NCBI RefSeq assembly: GCF_003173615.1
Contig: NZ_QGNA01000001.1
Location: 620,001-684,000, forward strand
DNA: 64,000 bases
From: Falsiroseomonas bella
Lineage (GTDB): Bacteria > Pseudomonadota > Alphaproteobacteria > Acetobacterales > Acetobacteraceae
Direction of reading: 5' to 3'
Both the position numbers and the translations under genes were made by a program. The first letter of the stretch is position 1. Each line of letters begins with the position of its first letter. Shown here one piece after another: positions 18,481 through 27,135 of the stretch. The notes beneath the pieces were generated by a model, which had not been told where the DNA came from, searched no databases, and worked only from the letters and a program-made list of their open reading frames with translations.

Positions 18481-19854
18481 ATGTCCCGTCTTCTCATCGT
18501 CGGGTCGCTGGAAGGCGAGCTTGGCGCGGCGGCGCGCGTGGCGATCGCGCGTGGCGCGAAGCTGGCGCATGCGGAGGGTGTCGCGGCGGGCCTCGGGCGC
18601 CTGCGGGCGGAAGGTGCCGATCTCGCGCTGGTGGACCTGCGCCACGACGTCGCATGGCTGGTGCAGGCGCTGGCGGCCGAGCGCATTGCCTGCCCTGTGG
18701 TGGCGTGCGGCCATGCGGAGGACGCGGACGCCGCGGTGCGCGCCATCGAGGCCGGTGCGCGCGACTTCCTGCCGCTGCCGCCCGATGCGGACCTGATCGT
18801 CGCCATGCTGGAAGCCGCCGGCGCGGAGCCCGCGCCGGAAGGCCCGATCGCGCGCGACCCGGCGATGCTGACGCTCCTGGCCCGCGCCGCGCAGCTGGCC
18901 CGCGCGGAGGCGAGCCTGCTGATCACCGGGGAAAGCGGCACCGGCAAGGAGGTGCTGGCGCGGCACATCCATGCGCTCAGCCGCCGTGCGCGCGGGCCCT
19001 TCGTCGCGCTGAACTGCGCGGCGCTGCCGGAGACGCTGCTCGAATCCGAGCTGTTCGGCCACGAGAAGGGCGCCTTCAGCGGCGCGGTGGCGGCCAGGAA
19101 AGGGAAATTCGAGCAGGCCGATGGCGGCACGCTGCTGCTGGACGAGATCGGCGAGATGGATCCCCGCCTGCAGGCCAAGATCCTGCGCGTCATCCAGGAG
19201 CGGGAGGTGGACCGGCTGGGCGGCACGGCGCCGGTGAAGGTGGATGTGCGGCTGCTGGCGGCGACGCATCGCGACCTCGCCGCGGACGTTGCCAAGGGCC
19301 GGTTCCGCGAGGATCTCTATTTCCGCCTGAACGTGCTGGCGCTGCACATCCCGCCGCTGCGCGGCCGGCCGGCCGACATCCTGCCGCTCGCCGAGCATTT
19401 CGCCGCGCGCTATGCGCGCGCCAACGGGCTGCCGCTGCGCGCCGTTTCGCCGCTGGCCCGCGCGGCGCTGGCCGCGCATACCTGGCCAGGCAATGTGCGC
19501 GAGCTGGAGAACTGCATCCACCGCGCCGTGCTGCTCGCCGAGGGAACGGAGATCGGCCCCGAGGTGATCGAGTTGACGCCGCCGCGCACACAAGAAGCGT
19601 TCGCTGACGCGCCCGTCGCGCAGGCGCCCGCGGCGCCGCGCGTCACCGGCCTCGTCGGCCGGAAGGTCGAGGAGGTGGAGCAGGAGCTGATCCTGGAGAC
19701 GCTGTCGCACTGCCTTGGCAACCGCACGCGCGCGGCCGAGATCCTCGGCATCTCCATCCGCACGCTGCGCAACAAGCTGCAGGAGTACCGCGCCGCCGGA
19801 ATTGCGGTGCCGCCCGCGCCGGGCCAGGCGCCGATCCCGCTGCCCTACGCCTGA
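18481..19854 (+). CDS. flbD: sigma-54-dependent flagellar activator FlbD
   Basis: A 457-residue enhancer-binding protein. Residues 1-115 form a receiver-like domain that keeps an aspartate (VDLRHD, Asp52) but lacks the N-terminal acidic pair and the usual lysine, as in FlbD proteins that are controlled by FliX rather than phosphorylation. The AAA+ domain has Walker A GESGTGK (150-156), Walker B LLLDEIGEM (about 218-226) and the sigma-54 contact loop as GAFSGA (197-202), with Ser in place of Thr. A Fis-type HTH ends the protein (NRTRAAEILGISIRTLRNKL). It probably drives the sigma-54 promoters at 12.25 and 12.36 kb. fliX was not seen. Confidence 0.93.
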   Translation: MSRLLIVGSLEGELGAAARVAIARGAKLAHAEGVAAGLGRLRAEGADLALVDLRHDVAWLVQALAAERIACPVVACGHAEDADAAVRAIEAGARDFLPLPPDADLIVAMLEAAGAEPAPEGPIARDPAMLTLLARAAQLARAEASLLITGESGTGKEVLARHIHALSRRARGPFVALNCAALPETLLESELFGHEKGAFSGAVAARKGKFEQADGGTLLLDEIGEMDPRLQAKILRVIQEREVDRLGGTAPVKVDVRLLAATHRDLAADVAKGRFREDLYFRLNVLALHIPPLRGRPADILPLAEHFAARYARANGLPLRAVSPLARAALAAHTWPGNVRELENCIHRAVLLAEGTEIGPEVIELTPPRTQEAFADAPVAQAPAAPRVTGLVGRKVEEVEQELILETLSHCLGNRTRAAEILGISIRTLRNKLQEYRAAGIAVPPAPGQAPIPLPYA

Positions 19855-19857
19855 CGC

Positions 19858-21924
19858 ATGCGCACGATCGTACTGCCGCATTGGGTCGGGCTTGCGAAGC
19901 CCTCGGGCGACGTGGCGCTCGGGCTCGGCGTCGTGATGCTGGTCGCGGTGCTGGTGGTGCCGCTGCCGCCCTGGTTGCTGGATGTCGGGCTAGCGTTGTC
20001 CATCACCGCCTCGGTGCTGGTGCTGATGGTCTCGCTCTTCATGCACCGGCCGCTGGACTTCACGGCCTTTCCCACCGTGCTGCTGCTGGCGACGCTGCTG
20101 CGCCTGGCGCTGAACGTCGCGACCACGCGCGCCATCCTGACCTCCGGCCATGAAGGCGAGCAGGCGGCGGGCGCGGTCATCTCGGCCTTCGGCGGCTTCC
20201 TGATGGGCGGCGACGTGCTGGTGGGGCTGATCGTCTTCGCGATCCTGCTGGTGGTGAATTTCGTCGTCGTGACGAAGGGCTCCGGCCGCATCGCGGAAGT
20301 GGCCGCGCGCTTCAGCCTGGATGCGATGCCGGGCAAGCAGATGGCGATCGACGCCGACCTCTCCGCCGGCATCATCACGGAGGCCGAGGCCCGCACCCGC
20401 CGCAAGGAGCTGGAGGAGGAAAGCAGCTTCTACGGCGCCATGGACGGCGCCGCCAAATTCGTCCGCGGCGACGCCATCGCGGGCCTCGTCACCACCTTCA
20501 TCAACCTGCTCGCTGGCATCGCCATCGGCACGCTGCGCCACGGCCTGCCCTTCGGCGAGGCGGTGGCGACCTTCTCCTTCCTCACCGTGGGCGACGGCCT
20601 CGTCGGCCAGATCCCGGCGCTGCTGGTCTCGGTCGCGGCCGGCATCGTGGTGACCAAGGGCGGCGTGGAGGGCCGCGCGGACAAGGCGCTCGCTTTGCAG
20701 CTCGGCGGCGCGAAGCCGCTGGCGCTCGCGGCCGGCGCGGCGGGCTTCATGGCGCTGCTGCCGGGGATGCCGATGCTGCCCTTCCTCGGCCTGGCCGGCG
20801 CCGCCGCGTGGCTCGCGCGGGAGCAATGGCGCGCCGACCGGCGCAAGGAAGCAGAGGCCGCGGCACCGCCGCCCGCGCCATCCGAGCCGCCGCCGGCCGA
20901 TGCGCTGAAGATGGACCTGCTGCGGCTCGAGCTCGGCTATGGGCTGCTCAGCCTCGCGGCCGGCGACGCGCCGCGGCTGTCGGAGCAGATCCGCGCGCTG
21001 CGCCGCACGACGGCGCAGGAGATGGGCTTCGTGCTGCCCTCCGTGCGCATCCAGGACAATCTGCAGCTTCCGCCCGACACCTATGTGGTCCGCGTGAAGG
21101 AGATCGAGGCCGGGCGCGGCGTGCTGAAGCCGCCGCTGCATCTCGCCATCGATCCCTCCGGTAACCCGCCGCCGATCCAGGGCGAGCGTGTGCAGGAGCC
21201 AAGCTTCGGCCTGCCCGCCGCCTGGATCGAGGAATCGCGGCGCGAGGAGGCTCTGGCGCTGGGCTGCACCGTGGTGGATTCCGCCGGCGTGCTGGCGACG
21301 CACCTGACCGAGATCGTGCGCGACACCATGCCGGAGCTGCTCTCCTTCGCGGAGACCCAGAAGCTGCTGGACGAGCTGCCGCCCGAGCATCGGCGCCTGG
21401 TCTCCGACCTGATCCCGGCGCAGGCCAGCATGGGCACGGTGCAGCGCGTGCTGCAGGCGCTGCTGGCCGAGCGCGTCTCCATCCGCGACCTGCCGACCAT
21501 CCTCGAGGGCATCCAGGAAGCCGCCGCCATCGGAACGCGCAGCCTGCCGGGCATCGTGGCGACGGTTCGCGCGCGGCTGGCACGGCAGATCAGCGACGCC
21601 GCGCGCGCGCCGCATGGCGCTATCCCGATCGTCTCGCTCGCCGCGGAATGGGAACGCGACTTCGCCGAATCCCTGGTCGGGCCGGGCGAGGAGAAGCAGC
21701 TCGCCATGGCGCCCTCGCGCCTGTCGGACTTCATGGCGGCGCTGCGCGCGGCCTTCGACGCGGCGAGCGCGCAGGGCGAGCCGGCGGTGCTGGTCTGCTC
21801 CGGCGGCATCCGCGCGCATGTGCGCGCCGTGGTCGAGCGCTTCCGGCCGCAGACCGTGGTTCTCGCCCATGCCGAGATCCACCCGCGCGCGCGCATCCGC
21901 ACCGTGGGGACGGTCGCCGGATGA
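19858..21924 (+). CDS. flhA: flagellar export gate protein FlhA
   Basis: A 688-residue export-gate membrane protein. The first 330 residues hold about eight membrane segments and the family signature LLRLALNVATTRAIL (about residues 80-94), followed by the conserved cytoplasmic loop (ARFSLDAMPGKQMAIDADLSAG). The C-terminal cytosolic domain receives export substrates. It starts four bases after flbD. flhB and the other gate genes are not in the window. Confidence 0.97.
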   Translation: MRTIVLPHWVGLAKPSGDVALGLGVVMLVAVLVVPLPPWLLDVGLALSITASVLVLMVSLFMHRPLDFTAFPTVLLLATLLRLALNVATTRAILTSGHEGEQAAGAVISAFGGFLMGGDVLVGLIVFAILLVVNFVVVTKGSGRIAEVAARFSLDAMPGKQMAIDADLSAGIITEAEARTRRKELEEESSFYGAMDGAAKFVRGDAIAGLVTTFINLLAGIAIGTLRHGLPFGEAVATFSFLTVGDGLVGQIPALLVSVAAGIVVTKGGVEGRADKALALQLGGAKPLALAAGAAGFMALLPGMPMLPFLGLAGAAAWLAREQWRADRRKEAEAAAPPPAPSEPPPADALKMDLLRLELGYGLLSLAAGDAPRLSEQIRALRRTTAQEMGFVLPSVRIQDNLQLPPDTYVVRVKEIEAGRGVLKPPLHLAIDPSGNPPPIQGERVQEPSFGLPAAWIEESRREEALALGCTVVDSAGVLATHLTEIVRDTMPELLSFAETQKLLDELPPEHRRLVSDLIPAQASMGTVQRVLQALLAERVSIRDLPTILEGIQEAAAIGTRSLPGIVATVRARLARQISDAARAPHGAIPIVSLAAEWERDFAESLVGPGEEKQLAMAPSRLSDFMAALRAAFDAASAQGEPAVLVCSGGIRAHVRAVVERFRPQTVVLAHAEIHPRARIRTVGTVAG

Positions 21925-21947
21925 AGTCCCTGGATGTCCGCCATCCC

Positions 21948-22060
21948 ATGCGGCCCGCGGAGCGGGCCGAGCCGCCGAATGGCGGCCGCGCCAAGTGGCG
22001 CGAGCCAAGCACGCGGATGCGTGCGCCGGCGCCTGAGGGCGGAATGCGCCAGCATTCCGC
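21948..22060 (+). repeat. multi-hairpin intergenic element R3
   Basis: Fills the 145-base gap between flhA and flhF. Stems in order: GGCCCGC/GCGGGCC with loop GGA (21952-21968), GCCGCC/GGCGGC with loop GAAT (21971-21986), CGCGCCA/TGGCGCG with loop AG (21987-22002), GCACGC/GCGTGC with loop GGAT (22009-22024), tag GCGCCTGAGGGC, and a terminal 9-base stem GCGGAATGC/GCATTCCGC (22039-22060). The flhF ATG is nine bases further on. Confidence 0.78.
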
Positions 22061-22069
22061 AACGCCGAT

Positions 22070-22957
22070 ATGAGGCTTCGCACGATCCGCGCGGCGCGCA
22101 TGGGCGAGGCGATGGCGACGCTGCGCGCCGAGCTCGGCGAGGAGGCCGTGATCCTCGGCACGCGCCACGTCGCGGGCGGCGTCGAAGTCACCGCGGCGCT
22201 GGAGAGCGGCGACGACGAGCCGCTGGTCATCGCGCCGGATGCGCCGCACGCGGCCGCCATCCCGGCCGCGCTGCGGCGCCACAACCTGCCGCATGCGCTG
22301 GCGCAGCGCCTCGCGGGCGGAACGCTGGAAGCGGCGATCGCACGGACCTTCCGGTTCGAGGCGCTACCGCTCTCGGCCGCGCCGCTGCTGCTCTCGGGGC
22401 CGCCCGGCGCGGGCAAGACGACGAGCTGCGCAAAGCTCGCCACGCGGCTCGTGCTCGGCGGCACGAGGCCCTTGCTGATCACCGCCGATGGGCGGCGCGC
22501 CGGTGCGGCGGAGCAGCTCGCCGCCTTCGCACGCGTGCTGGACCTGCCGCTGGCCATCGCGAATTCGCCCGCGGCGCTGGCCAAGGCGCTGGCGCGGCGC
22601 GCGGCGGGCCAGCCGGCGCTGGTGGACCTGCCAGGCTGCGATCCCTTCGACGATGCCGCGGCGCGCCGCCACGCCGCGCTGGTGGAGGCCGCGCGTGGCA
22701 CGCCGGTGCTCGTGCTGCCGGCCGGCCTGGATGCCGAGGAAGCGGCCGAGACGGCGCGCGCATTTCATCTGCTCGGCTGCCGGCACCTGCTGCCGACGCG
22801 CCTCGATGCGGCGCGGCGGCTCGGCGGCGTGCTGGCCGCGGCGGCGGCGGCCGACCTCGCCTTCACCGAGGCCGGCACCGGCATGGATGTGGCCGACGGC
22901 TTGACTCCGCTGGCAGCGGCCTGGCTCGCGCAGCGGCTTTCGCAGGGGGTGTCGTGA
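22070..22957 (+). CDS. flhF: FlhF-like SRP-family GTPase
   Basis: A 295-residue protein, shorter than typical FlhF (about 380-480). The N-terminal segment (MGEAMATLRAELGEEAVILGTRHV) matches the conserved FlhF start. The P-loop GPPGAGKTT is at 110-118, and TRLDAARRLGG stands where SRP GTPases have the TKLD guanine-specificity motif. The DTAG-type motif appears as DLPG, so catalysis may be altered. FlhF marks the pole for flagellar assembly. It overlaps the following FleN-like ATPase gene by four bases, the usual FlhF-FleN pairing that sets flagellar position and number. Confidence 0.87.
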   Translation: MRLRTIRAARMGEAMATLRAELGEEAVILGTRHVAGGVEVTAALESGDDEPLVIAPDAPHAAAIPAALRRHNLPHALAQRLAGGTLEAAIARTFRFEALPLSAAPLLLSGPPGAGKTTSCAKLATRLVLGGTRPLLITADGRRAGAAEQLAAFARVLDLPLAIANSPAALAKALARRAAGQPALVDLPGCDPFDDAAARRHAALVEAARGTPVLVLPAGLDAEEAAETARAFHLLGCRHLLPTRLDAARRLGGVLAAAAAADLAFTEAGTGMDVADGLTPLAAAWLAQRLSQGVS

Positions 22958-23691
22958 CGGCGCAAGTGATCGCGGTGGCGTCCGGCAAGGGCGGCGTGGG
23001 CAAGACCTGGTTCGCCATCACGCTGACGCATGCGCTGGCGCAGCACGGCCGGCGCGTGGTGCTGCTCGACGCCGATCTGGGCCTGGCCAACGCCGATGTG
23101 CAGCTCGGCCTCGCGCCCACGCAGGATCTCGGCGCCGTGCTGGCCGGCCGCGCGAGCGCCGAGGCGGCGCTCATCGCGCATCCCGCGGGGTTCTATCTGC
23201 TGCCGGGCCGCTCCGGCTCCGGTGCGCTGGCCGAGCTCGGCGCGGCGGAGCGCGATGCGGTGCTGGCGCTGACGCGGCATCTCTGCGCCGGCTTCCAGCA
23301 TGTCGTGCTCGACATCGGCGCCGGCGTCGGCGCAGCGCAGCGCAGCCTGCTCGCCGCCGCCGACATTCCGCTGGTTCTCGCCACGGAGGAGCCGACCAGC
23401 CTGACGGACGCCTACGCCGTGCTGAAGCTGCTGGCGCGCGATGCGCCGGAGCGCGCGCCGCGCCTTGTCGTGAACCTCGCGCCGAGCGCCGTCGCGGCGC
23501 AGCGCGTGCATGGCGCGCTGGACGCGGCGACGCGCCGCTTCCTCGGGCGCGGCCTGGCGCAGGGCGGCCACATACGGCGCGACGCGAAGGTGCCGGAGGC
23601 GATCCGCGCGCAGACCCCGCTGCTGACGCGCCACCCGACCAGCGCCGCGGCGGCGGATGTCAGCGCGATCGCGCGCTCACTCGCGGCGTAG
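22954..23691 (+). CDS. fleN: FleN/MinD-like ParA-family ATPase
   Basis: A 245-residue ATPase with a GTG start overlapping the flhF stop. The deviant Walker A SGKGGVGKTW is at about residues 9-18, followed by the VLLDADLGLANADVQLGL segment typical of MinD/FleN proteins. In polar flagellates FleN limits flagellar number by opposing FlhF; it also restrains the flagellar master regulator in some bacteria. It ends the rightward flagellar operon and overlaps the convergent methyltransferase gene by 15 bases. The specific FleN label rests on the flhF partnership. Confidence 0.88.
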   Translation: MTAQVIAVASGKGGVGKTWFAITLTHALAQHGRRVVLLDADLGLANADVQLGLAPTQDLGAVLAGRASAEAALIAHPAGFYLLPGRSGSGALAELGAAERDAVLALTRHLCAGFQHVVLDIGAGVGAAQRSLLAAADIPLVLATEEPTSLTDAYAVLKLLARDAPERAPRLVVNLAPSAVAAQRVHGALDAATRRFLGRGLAQGGHIRRDAKVPEAIRAQTPLLTRHPTSAAAADVSAIARSLAA

Positions 23692-24879
23692 AAGAAAAAG
23701 CACGCCGCGCACCGGCGCGCCCTTCTCCTCGCGCAGCACCGTCTCCTGCCGCGCGATCTCCAGGAGGCCCGCAGCGGCGGCCAGGCGGGCCACATGCGCG
23801 GGGTCGTGGCGGTAGCGCAGCCCGGCGCCGAGCGCGAAGGGCGAGTCCTCGCCGGCCTCGATGCTGAAGGCGGCGATGCCGCCGGGGGCGAGCGCGCCGG
23901 CGATGCCTTGAAACGCGGGCGCGAGGTCGCCGAGGTAGTTCAGCACATCGGCCGCCGCGACCAGGTCGAAGCGGTCGCGCTGGCGCGGCAGCCATTCGAC
24001 AAGATCGGCTTCTTCCAGCGCATCGTAGAGCTTGCGCCTTCCCGCTTCCGCCAGCATGCGCGGCGACAGGTCGAGCCCCGTCATCCGCTTCGCGAAGGGT
24101 TGCAGCGCCACGCCCGACAGGCCGGTGCCGCAGCCAAGGTCGAGCACGCGCCGCGATCCGTCCGCCGCCACCCCCGCATCGCGCAGCATCTGCGCGAGCA
24201 GCGCCGGCGTGCGGTAGCCCAGCCTTCCTTCCAGCTCTGCGTCGAAGCGCGGCGCGTACTGGTCGAACAGATCCTTCACATAGGAAGCGGGGGCACGATC
24301 CGGCGGCGCTTCCTCGCCGAGTCCGGCCAGCAGGAAGCGTGCCTGCGCCAGCAACGGCGCCGGCGCGGGCAGCGCCAGCACGCGGCGCGCCGCTTCCGCC
24401 GCGCCAGGATCCTTCGCCTCGCGCAGCGCATGGGCCAAGGCCAGCCAGGGCTCGGGCGCATCGGGGGCGATCGTCACGGCGCGGCGCAGCGGCGCCAGCG
24501 CGCCGACGGCATCACCCGCCGCGGTCAGCGCCTGGCCCAGGTTGCGCAGCGTGACCGCATCATCCGGCCGGCGCGCCAGCGCGGCCCGCAGCGCCGCCAC
24601 CGCTTCGCCGATGCGCCCGGCCTCGGCCAGGGTGGCGCCGTGATTGGCCAGGAAGATCGGGCTGTCCGGCCGCTCCGCCACGGCGCGGCGGGACAGTTCC
24701 AGGGCGCGTGCCGTGTCGCCGCGCTGCCGCGCCACGATGCCGAGCAGGTTCAGCGCATTGCCGTTGCGCGGCTGCTGCGAAAGCACCTTGCGATACAGAC
24801 GCGCCGCCCCGTCCAGGTCGCCCTGCGCATGCCGCGCCGTGCCCTCGCGCAGGAGCTCGTCAACCGAGGCTTGCGCCAT
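23677..24879 (-). CDS. TPR-repeat SAM-dependent methyltransferase
   Basis: A 400-residue fusion. Residues about 1-190 hold four or five tetratricopeptide repeats (for example GDLDGAARLYRKVL and GDTARALELSRRAVAERPDS). A class I methyltransferase follows, with motif I RVLDLGCGTGLSG at about 244-256 and the partner segment MTGLDLSPRMLAEA. The substrate is unknown; TPR methyltransferases of this layout usually act on proteins or small molecules bound by the TPR arm. Its stop overlaps the end of fleN, so the transcripts converge, and any flagellar link is only positional. Confidence 0.85.
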   Translation of the reverse strand: MAQASVDELLREGTARHAQGDLDGAARLYRKVLSQQPRNGNALNLLGIVARQRGDTARALELSRRAVAERPDSPIFLANHGATLAEAGRIGEAVAALRAALARRPDDAVTLRNLGQALTAAGDAVGALAPLRRAVTIAPDAPEPWLALAHALREAKDPGAAEAARRVLALPAPAPLLAQARFLLAGLGEEAPPDRAPASYVKDLFDQYAPRFDAELEGRLGYRTPALLAQMLRDAGVAADGSRRVLDLGCGTGLSGVALQPFAKRMTGLDLSPRMLAEAGRRKLYDALEEADLVEWLPRQRDRFDLVAAADVLNYLGDLAPAFQGIAGALAPGGIAAFSIEAGEDSPFALGAGLRYRHDPAHVARLAAAAGLLEIARQETVLREEKGAPVRGVLFLLRRE

Positions 24880-24908
24880 GCGTCCCCGCTCCGCGAAGCT
24901 GGCCCGGC

Positions 24909-26084
24909 ATGCTTGGCGCCCTCTCCTCCCTCGTCCGGCCCGGGCGCGACCTGCGCGTGGATTTCGTACGGGGGCTGGCGCTCTGGTTCATCTTCATCGA
25001 CCACACGCCCGGCAATCTGCTCGGCAAGCTCACGCTGCGCAACGTGGCCCTGATGGATGCCACGGAGGTCTTCGTGCTGCTGGCCGGGTACGCCTCGGGG
25101 CTCGCCTATGGCCGGCTGCTGGAGCGGGAGGGCTGGGCGCCCGCGGCGGCGCGGGTGGCGGGCCGGGTCGGCACGCTCTACGTCGCGCACATCTTCCTCT
25201 TCGTCGTCTTCACGGCGCAGGTGGGCTATTCCGCCGCGCTGCTGGATCACGCCGCCTATCTGGACGAGCTCGCCCTCGATCCCTTCGGGCAGGAGCCCTA
25301 CCGCGCCATGCTGGAGGCGCTGCTGCTGCGCTATCAGCCGCATTTCCTGGACATCCTGCCGCTCTACATCGCCGTGCTGGCGATGTTCGCGCTGGCGCTG
25401 CCGCTGGTGGCGCGGCCGCTGCTGCTGCTGGGCCTGTCGCTTGGGCTCTACCTGATCGCACGCGGGCTGGACCTGGCGCCGCCGGGCTGGGGCGATGCCG
25501 AATGGTTCTTCAACCCGCTCGCCTGGCAGCTGCTGTTCGCGATCGGCGTGGTGCTGGCGCGCGCCGACCCGGCCTGGCTGGCGCGGCGCCTGCCCTGGAA
25601 CCGCTGGGTCGCGGCGCTGGCGGTGCTGGCGCTGGTCGCCGTGGCGGTGCTGCTGAACCTTGTCTGGCACGGTCCGGCGCGGGGGTGGGAGCCGCCCGCG
25701 GCGCTCGCCGCCTGGCTCGCCGGGGTGGACAAGACCGGCCTGCACCCGGCGCGGCTGGCCACCGTGCTGCTCGCGGCCTGGCTGGTGGCGCATCTGCTGC
25801 CGGCGCAGGCGGGTTTCCTCTCCGGCCGGCTGGCCGCGCTCTTCGTGCTGATGGGCCAGCAGAGCCTGCCGGTCTTCTGTTCCGGCATCTTCCTGTCGTT
25901 CCTCGGGCGGCTCGCGATAGAGGTCTCGGCCGGCCTGCCCATGCAGGTCGCGGTCAACCTCGCGGGGCTGGCGGCACTGGTGGCGGTCGGCGCCGTCTCG
26001 GCCTGGTATGGCGGGGAGGGCAGCCGGCGCCGCAAGCCGCCGGCGCCCGGCTTGCCGGCCCAGCCCGGCGCGGTTACCGGTTGA
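24909..26084 (+). CDS. opgC: OpgC-domain membrane acyltransferase
   Basis: A 391-residue inner-membrane protein with about ten hydrophobic segments. The start at 24909 is chosen because family sequence begins soon after (GRDLRVDFVRGLALWFIFIDHTPGN). The segment DATEVFVLLAGYASGLAYGR and the YLDELALDPF loop match the OpgC domain, which transfers succinyl groups to osmoregulated periplasmic glucans. An SGNH hydrolase gene begins six bases after its stop, a partner arrangement common for acyl-transfer proteins. opgH lies 28 kb away. Confidence 0.83.
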   Translation: MLGALSSLVRPGRDLRVDFVRGLALWFIFIDHTPGNLLGKLTLRNVALMDATEVFVLLAGYASGLAYGRLLEREGWAPAAARVAGRVGTLYVAHIFLFVVFTAQVGYSAALLDHAAYLDELALDPFGQEPYRAMLEALLLRYQPHFLDILPLYIAVLAMFALALPLVARPLLLLGLSLGLYLIARGLDLAPPGWGDAEWFFNPLAWQLLFAIGVVLARADPAWLARRLPWNRWVAALAVLALVAVAVLLNLVWHGPARGWEPPAALAAWLAGVDKTGLHPARLATVLLAAWLVAHLLPAQAGFLSGRLAALFVLMGQQSLPVFCSGIFLSFLGRLAIEVSAGLPMQVAVNLAGLAALVAVGAVSAWYGGEGSRRRKPPAPGLPAQPGAVTG

Positions 26085-26089
26085 GCGCG

Positions 26090-26845
26090 ATGCGCCGCCT
26101 GGCTGCCACCCTACCGCTGGTTCTCGCCCTGTGGGGGCTGCCGCCAGCCGCCGCCGCCGGGCCCGAGCCCGCCTGTGATGTCACACCGGAGCTGATCGAG
26201 GCAGCGCCGCTGCCCGGCACCTTCGCCGCCATCGCCCGCGGCGAGCTTCGGATCATGGTGGTGGGCAGCGCCTCCACGGCGGGCGGCGGCACCTCGGGGC
26301 CGGAGGCCACCTGGCCCGCGCGGCTGCAGGCGAGGCTGGCCACGCGGCTGTCGCCGGTGGTGGTGCGGCTGGAGAGCTTCGGCCGACGCGGCTCCACGGC
26401 CGCGGACCACGCCAGGATCATCGCGGCCGAGGCGGCGCGCTTCCGCCCGCACCTGATCATCTGGCAGCTGGGCACCGTGGAGGCGGCGCGCGGCCTGCCG
26501 GCTGAGGAGATGTCGGAAGCCGTCCAGGACGCCGCCGCGCGCCTGCGCGCCGCGCGCGGCGAGCTGACCGACCTGATCCTGATGGACATGCAGTTCTCGC
26601 GCTTCTTCCGCGCCAACGCGAATGTCGAGGCCTATCGCGACCAGTTGCGCATCGCCGCCGCCGCCGCCGGCGCGCAGCTGTTCAGCCGCTGGTCCATCAT
26701 GCAGCACTGGGCCGAAACGGACACGGTGGACCTGGAGCGCGCACCGCGGGAGCGCCGCATGGCGGTCGCCGATGCCCTGCATGACTGCCTGGCACGCGCG
26801 CTCGTTGCGTTCATCCGGCAGGGCGTGGCGGATATGCGCCGCTGA
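26090..26845 (+). CDS. secreted SGNH/GDSL-family hydrolase
   Basis: A 251-residue protein with a clean signal peptide (RRLAATLPLVLALWGLPPAAAA). Block I appears as VVGSASTAG, with Ser in the catalytic position, preceding a glycine-rich loop; LIIWQLGTVEA corresponds to block III (the GxN block, here without the Asn); VADALHDC near the C-terminus supplies a possible catalytic Asp-x-x-His variant. It is therefore a divergent member acting outside the cytoplasm. It is co-transcribed with opgC, so it may remove or add acyl groups on an envelope glycan. The substrate is inferred from context only. Confidence 0.65.
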   Translation: MRRLAATLPLVLALWGLPPAAAAGPEPACDVTPELIEAAPLPGTFAAIARGELRIMVVGSASTAGGGTSGPEATWPARLQARLATRLSPVVVRLESFGRRGSTAADHARIIAAEAARFRPHLIIWQLGTVEAARGLPAEEMSEAVQDAAARLRAARGELTDLILMDMQFSRFFRANANVEAYRDQLRIAAAAAGAQLFSRWSIMQHWAETDTVDLERAPRERRMAVADALHDCLARALVAFIRQGVADMRR

Positions 26846-26898
26846 GATGCAGCGCGTCGGACACACCCATGCTGGGAAGGGAGGAACCGCCAGCAGGC

Positions 26899-27117
26899 AT
26901 GGACGCTCCTTCCCGGATGAGCGCGCAGCTTCGACCGGCGGAGGCGCCGCCCCCGGCGGCGCGCTCTCCTGACAGCGAAACGGACCCCGCCGCCGACGCG
27001 GCACTCGGCAGCTGGCTGCGCCGGGAACTCGGCCGCCTCTACGACGCCGCGCTCACCGAGCCGCTGCCGGAGGCACTGACGGCGCTGCTGGACGCCGGGC
27101 GGCAGGACCGTGAATAG
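26899..27117 (+). CDS. NepR-like anti-sigma factor (orphan)
   Basis: A 72-residue protein from the ATG at 26899; in-frame ATGs at 26869 and 26917 are alternatives. The C-terminal half reads LGSWLRRELGRLYDAALTEPLPEALTALL, which follows the NepR pattern: two amphipathic helices joined by an E-P-x-P hinge, with conserved L-R, L-Y-D and E-P-x-P positions. NepR proteins hold the general stress sigma factor EcfG until phosphorylated PhyR removes them. No phyR or ecfG is adjacent, which is unusual. A weak EcfG-like site (GGAAC at 26883, CGCT 16 bases later) overlaps the start region. The call rests on about 30 residues. Confidence 0.6.
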   Translation: MDAPSRMSAQLRPAEAPPPAARSPDSETDPAADAALGSWLRRELGRLYDAALTEPLPEALTALLDAGRQDRE

Positions 27118-27135
27118 GGCGCGGTCGCCGGCGCC

